Below are positions 4,108 to 6,839 of a stretch of DNA of 6,839 nt, piece by piece. Source of the DNA: an uncultured Eubacteriales bacterium (GTDB lineage: Bacteria > Bacillota_A > Clostridia > Christensenellales > Aristaeellaceae); NCBI GenBank assembly GCA_900313545.1, contig OMRS01000126.1, positions 1 through 6,839 of the forward strand, read 5' to 3'. Made by a program: the position numbers and the translations under genes. Position 1 is the first letter of the stretch; the number at the start of each line of letters is the position of its first letter. Below the pieces are notes generated by a model. It worked only from the letters and a program-made list of their open reading frames with translations, ran no database searches and was not told the DNA's origin.

Positions 4108-6839
4108 ATGTTGTCAGAAAACACAGGCTTTTACCGCATGCGTAAGGCTGCAGTGCTACTGATTGTTCTTGCGGCGGCATTTTCTGTATGGATGCCTTTT
4201 GACGCGTGTGCGCAAAAAAGCCGGAAGACCGTGCGCGTGGGATGGTATGAGTCCGCCTTCCACCATCAGGACCAGTTCGGAAGACGCTCCGGCTACGGCT
4301 ATGAGTACCAGCAGCGCATCGCCACCTTTACCGGCTGGGATTATGAATACGTGGAGGGCAGCTGGTCCGAGCTGCTGGAAATGCTGATGGCGGGGGAGAT
4401 CGACCTGCTCAGCGACGTGTCCTATACCGAGGCGCGCAGTGAGAAGATCCTCTACTCCGCGCTGCGCATGGGCTCTGAGGACTACCATGTCTTTATCTCC
4501 CCTGACAATACGCAGATCAGGCCGGATGATTTTTCCACCCTGGACGGAAAGGTTGTGGGCGTCAACAAAAACAGCATTCAGGAGCAGCTCTTTGTCCAAT
4601 GGGCGGAGGATTACGACGTCCATCCGGAAATCAGAGAGCTGACGGTCAGGACGCCGGAGCTGTTTGCCATGCTGGAGAGCGGCGAAATTGACGCGCTTGT
4701 GACGCTGGATACCTATGGAAACTCCGCGGATGTGCTGCCCATCTGCAAGGTGGGCTTTGCGGAATCCTTCTTCGGCGTGAACCGGAACCGTCCGGATATC
4801 AAGCGCGAGCTGGACGCCGCCATGAACCGCATTCTGGAGGACAACCGGGATTTCAATGAGGAGATGACCGCAAAGTACCACAGGGCCAGCGGACTTACCG
4901 GCTTTCTGACCCAGGACGAGCTGGCCTGGTTCCAGGCGCACGGCACCATCCGTGTGGGGTACATGACGGACTTTCTCCCCTTCTGCGGCAGAAACGAGAA
5001 AACGCAGTCGCTTGAGGGGACGCTGTCGGATATGCTGAACTTTGCGAAGACCTGCGAGAAGAATGCGGTTCTCAGCTTTGAGACCCGCGGCTACGCATCC
5101 ACGCAGGAGGGCATTTCCGCGCTCCTGCGCGGGGAGATCGACTGCATGTTCCCGGTCAACCTCAGCTCCTACGACGGTGAACAGCTTGGCGTGATCATTA
5201 CGGACCCCTATATATCCACGGAGCTGTTTGCGGCGGTCCGGACCGCGGACCAGCAGGGCATCTCTGCGGATCAGCCCATGACGGTGGCCCTGAGCGGCGG
5301 CAATCTGGATTATGAAACCTTTCTGAAGGATTATTTCCCCGACTGGAAGATCGTCACGTATGAGGAACGGGAGGCGGCCTTCAGGGCCGTGTCCGCGGGA
5401 GAGGCGGACTGCGTGCTGATCAACAATTACCGTCTCAACCGCACGAAAGACCTGTACGAGAAACACGGGCTGTCCCCCCTTGCAACCGGCAGGGACGTGG
5501 ACTTTTCCTTTGCCGTCAGGAAGGACGACGACTGCCTGTATTCCATTCTCAACAAAATCAGCCGTCTCATCCCGATGTCGCTGATCAATTCCTCCCTGAC
5601 GTCCCATTCCTACCGTACCGGACGCGTGTCCTTCAGCAGTTTCCTGAGGGACAATGTGGGCAGCGTGCTGGCCACATTGTCCGCGCTTGCCCTGTTCATC
5701 ATTGCGCTGCTTCTGCGGATCATCCGGACGGAGCGGAGGGAGAACCAGGAGCGCAAGCTGATTTCCGCGGTGGAGACGGACACCCTGACTGGACTGTACA
5801 ACCGGAACTTCTTCTTTGAATATGCCAGCCGCCTGTATCAGAGCGATCCGTCGCGGAAGGCGGATGCGGTCGTCATGAACATTGAACAGTTCCATACCGT
5901 CAACGAGCTCCACGGCCGGGAATACGGCGACCGGGTGCTCAAGACCTTCGGCGGAGAGATCCGGAAGTTCCTGGCCGAGACGAAGGGAATCGGGGGACGT
6001 TTTGAGGGAGACCGTTTTGATATCTACTGCGTGCCGCAGGAGAATTACTACGTGCTGCTGCACCGCTTTCAGGACGGGCTGAGGAACCAGTTCCCCAATG
6101 CCAATATCCGGCTGAGGATGGGTGTGGCCCCCTGGCAGGAGGGAATCGAGCCGATGCGGCTGTTTGACCGGGCGAGGACGGCCAGCAGCGCCGTGCGCGC
6201 AACGGAAAGGCACCTGATGATCTACGACAAAAAGATGCGCATCCGGGAGGAGCTGACGCACCGTCTGCTCAATGATTTCGGGCGCGCGCTGGCCGAGAAG
6301 GAATTCAAGGTGTATTACCAGCCGAAGTATGATATTCAAAGTGAACCGCCCGTCTTCAAAAGCGCGGAAGCGCTGATCCGCTGGCAGCATCCTGAACTGG
6401 GCATGATTGCGCCGGGCGATTTTATCCCCGTCTTTGAGGCCAACGGACAGATCAGCGAGATCGACAAGTACGTGTGGCGGGAGACGGCCCGGCAGATTGC
6501 ACAGTGGCGGGAGCAGTACGGGGTCACCATCCCCGTGTCCGTGAACCTTTCCCGGGTGGATGCGCTGGATCCCTCTCTGGAGCAGACCCTGGACGAACTG
6601 ATGAGCGAATACGACCTGCATCCTCAGTACCTGCATCTGGAGGTGACCGAGTCCGCCTATACCGAGGATGCCGAACAGCTGGGAAGCGTGATTCAGCGCC
6701 TGCGCGCCAAGGGCTACAAGATCGAGATGGACGATTTCGGCTCCGGCTACTCTTCGCTGAATATGCTCTCCTCCATACCGATCGACGTTCTGAAGATGGA
6801 CATGGCCTTTGTGAAGAACATCGAGCAGAACGAAAAGGA
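4108..6839 (+). CDS. Membrane c-di-GMP phosphodiesterase (partial): two substrate-binding domains, degenerate GGDEF, EAL
   Basis: Predicted to hydrolyse c-di-GMP; the 3' end is cut by the window edge after 910 codons. Signal peptide 1-35 (cleavage probably after ACA35) and two SBP_bac_3-type domains (about 40-265 and 280-505) are paralogous to the neighbouring cyclase's sensor; R110 matches its R107. One transmembrane helix (about 518-536) connects by only ~20 residues to a GGDEF-like domain starting near E556 (DTLTGLYNR). That domain is degenerate: the metal Asp is N591 (MNIEQF) and the signature is EGDRF (633-637), but guanine-contacting N599 and D608 remain, so it may bind GTP without cyclising it. 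The EAL domain (from about 730) shows E754 (EALIRW), N813 (VNLSR), E845 (LEVTES), D875-D876 (DDFGSG) and K896, the expected metal and catalytic residues so far. The last ~60 residues, with the final conserved Glu and Gln, lie outside, so activity is likely but not fully checked. Confidence 0.92.
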   Translation, partial: MLSENTGFYRMRKAAVLLIVLAAAFSVWMPFDACAQKSRKTVRVGWYESAFHHQDQFGRRSGYGYEYQQRIATFTGWDYEYVEGSWSELLEMLMAGEIDLLSDVSYTEARSEKILYSALRMGSEDYHVFISPDNTQIRPDDFSTLDGKVVGVNKNSIQEQLFVQWAEDYDVHPEIRELTVRTPELFAMLESGEIDALVTLDTYGNSADVLPICKVGFAESFFGVNRNRPDIKRELDAAMNRILEDNRDFNEEMTAKYHRASGLTGFLTQDELAWFQAHGTIRVGYMTDFLPFCGRNEKTQSLEGTLSDMLNFAKTCEKNAVLSFETRGYASTQEGISALLRGEIDCMFPVNLSSYDGEQLGVIITDPYISTELFAAVRTADQQGISADQPMTVALSGGNLDYETFLKDYFPDWKIVTYEEREAAFRAVSAGEADCVLINNYRLNRTKDLYEKHGLSPLATGRDVDFSFAVRKDDDCLYSILNKISRLIPMSLINSSLTSHSYRTGRVSFSSFLRDNVGSVLATLSALALFIIALLLRIIRTERRENQERKLISAVETDTLTGLYNRNFFFEYASRLYQSDPSRKADAVVMNIEQFHTVNELHGREYGDRVLKTFGGEIRKFLAETKGIGGRFEGDRFDIYCVPQENYYVLLHRFQDGLRNQFPNANIRLRMGVAPWQEGIEPMRLFDRARTASSAVRATERHLMIYDKKMRIREELTHRLLNDFGRALAEKEFKVYYQPKYDIQSEPPVFKSAEALIRWQHPELGMIAPGDFIPVFEANGQISEIDKYVWRETARQIAQWREQYGVTIPVSVNLSRVDALDPSLEQTLDELMSEYDLHPQYLHLEVTESAYTEDAEQLGSVIQRLRAKGYKIEMDDFGSGYSSLNMLSSIPIDVLKMDMAFVKNIEQNEK

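Noticed and set aside
2192..4180. Antisense frame of 662 codons opposite the cyclase gene, with another of 467 codons at 770-2173
   Set aside because: Same reason: both mirror the coding frame of the cyclase and show low-complexity His/Val/Leu/Arg-rich translations without domains.
4195..4215. Lipoprotein signal (FDAC34) in the second protein
   Set aside because: The residues before the Cys do not fit a lipobox (Asp at the -2 position). ACA35 followed by Gln is a more ordinary signal peptidase I site.
635..5650. ABC transporter substrate-binding proteins
   Set aside because: The binding domains are fused through a membrane helix to GGDEF/EAL outputs and no permease or ATPase gene is present, so a sensory role fits better.
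4156..6636. Antisense frame of 826 codons on the minus strand opposite the GGDEF/EAL gene
   Set aside because: The + strand frame encodes clearly recognisable domains across the same bases. The antisense translation is a shadow of GC-rich codon bias, with no recognisable motif.

Overview
The window holds two large, co-directional (+ strand) membrane signalling genes that appear to make and break cyclic di-GMP, preceded by a gene-poor stretch of about 600 bases. Coding sequence is GC-rich with many G/C third positions. A purine-rich Shine-Dalgarno sequence before the second gene, and fusions of tandem amino-acid-type substrate-binding domains to GGDEF/EAL output domains, suggest a GC-rich member of the Clostridia (Lachnospiraceae- or Oscillospiraceae-like, probably gut-associated). 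That assignment is inference from domain architecture; no ribosomal or taxonomic marker is present.

Layout. Bases 1-141 are an open frame running in from the left edge, AT-richer than the rest, perhaps the remnant of a ParB-like protein (low confidence). A good sigma70/sigmaA-type promoter (97-125, TTGTCA-N17-TACAAT with extended -10) follows. It would give a transcript with a leader of about 500 nt (131-634), containing several GC-rich inverted repeats and a long purine-rich tract but no convincing gene. Gene 1 (635-4057, complete, 1140 aa) has a signal peptide, two substrate-binding domains, a transmembrane helix, three PAS-like domains (the last two a tandem duplication) and an intact GGDEF domain: a predicted diguanylate cyclase. 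After 50 bases without a visible terminator, gene 2 (4108 to the right edge, truncated, 910 codons seen) has the same signal peptide, substrate-binding pair and transmembrane plan. It carries a degenerate GGDEF domain and then an EAL domain whose visible catalytic residues are intact: a predicted c-di-GMP phosphodiesterase.

How they work together. The extracytoplasmic halves of the two proteins are clear paralogues, sharing segments such as VRVGWY, GEIDLLSDVSY, FETR and FPVNLSS, while the cytoplasmic outputs are opposite. The simplest reading is an operon in which related ligands, or one ligand, are sensed outside the cell by both a synthase and a hydrolase. Only the synthase has extra PAS inputs in the cytoplasm. 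The ligands and phenotype cannot be read from the sequence.
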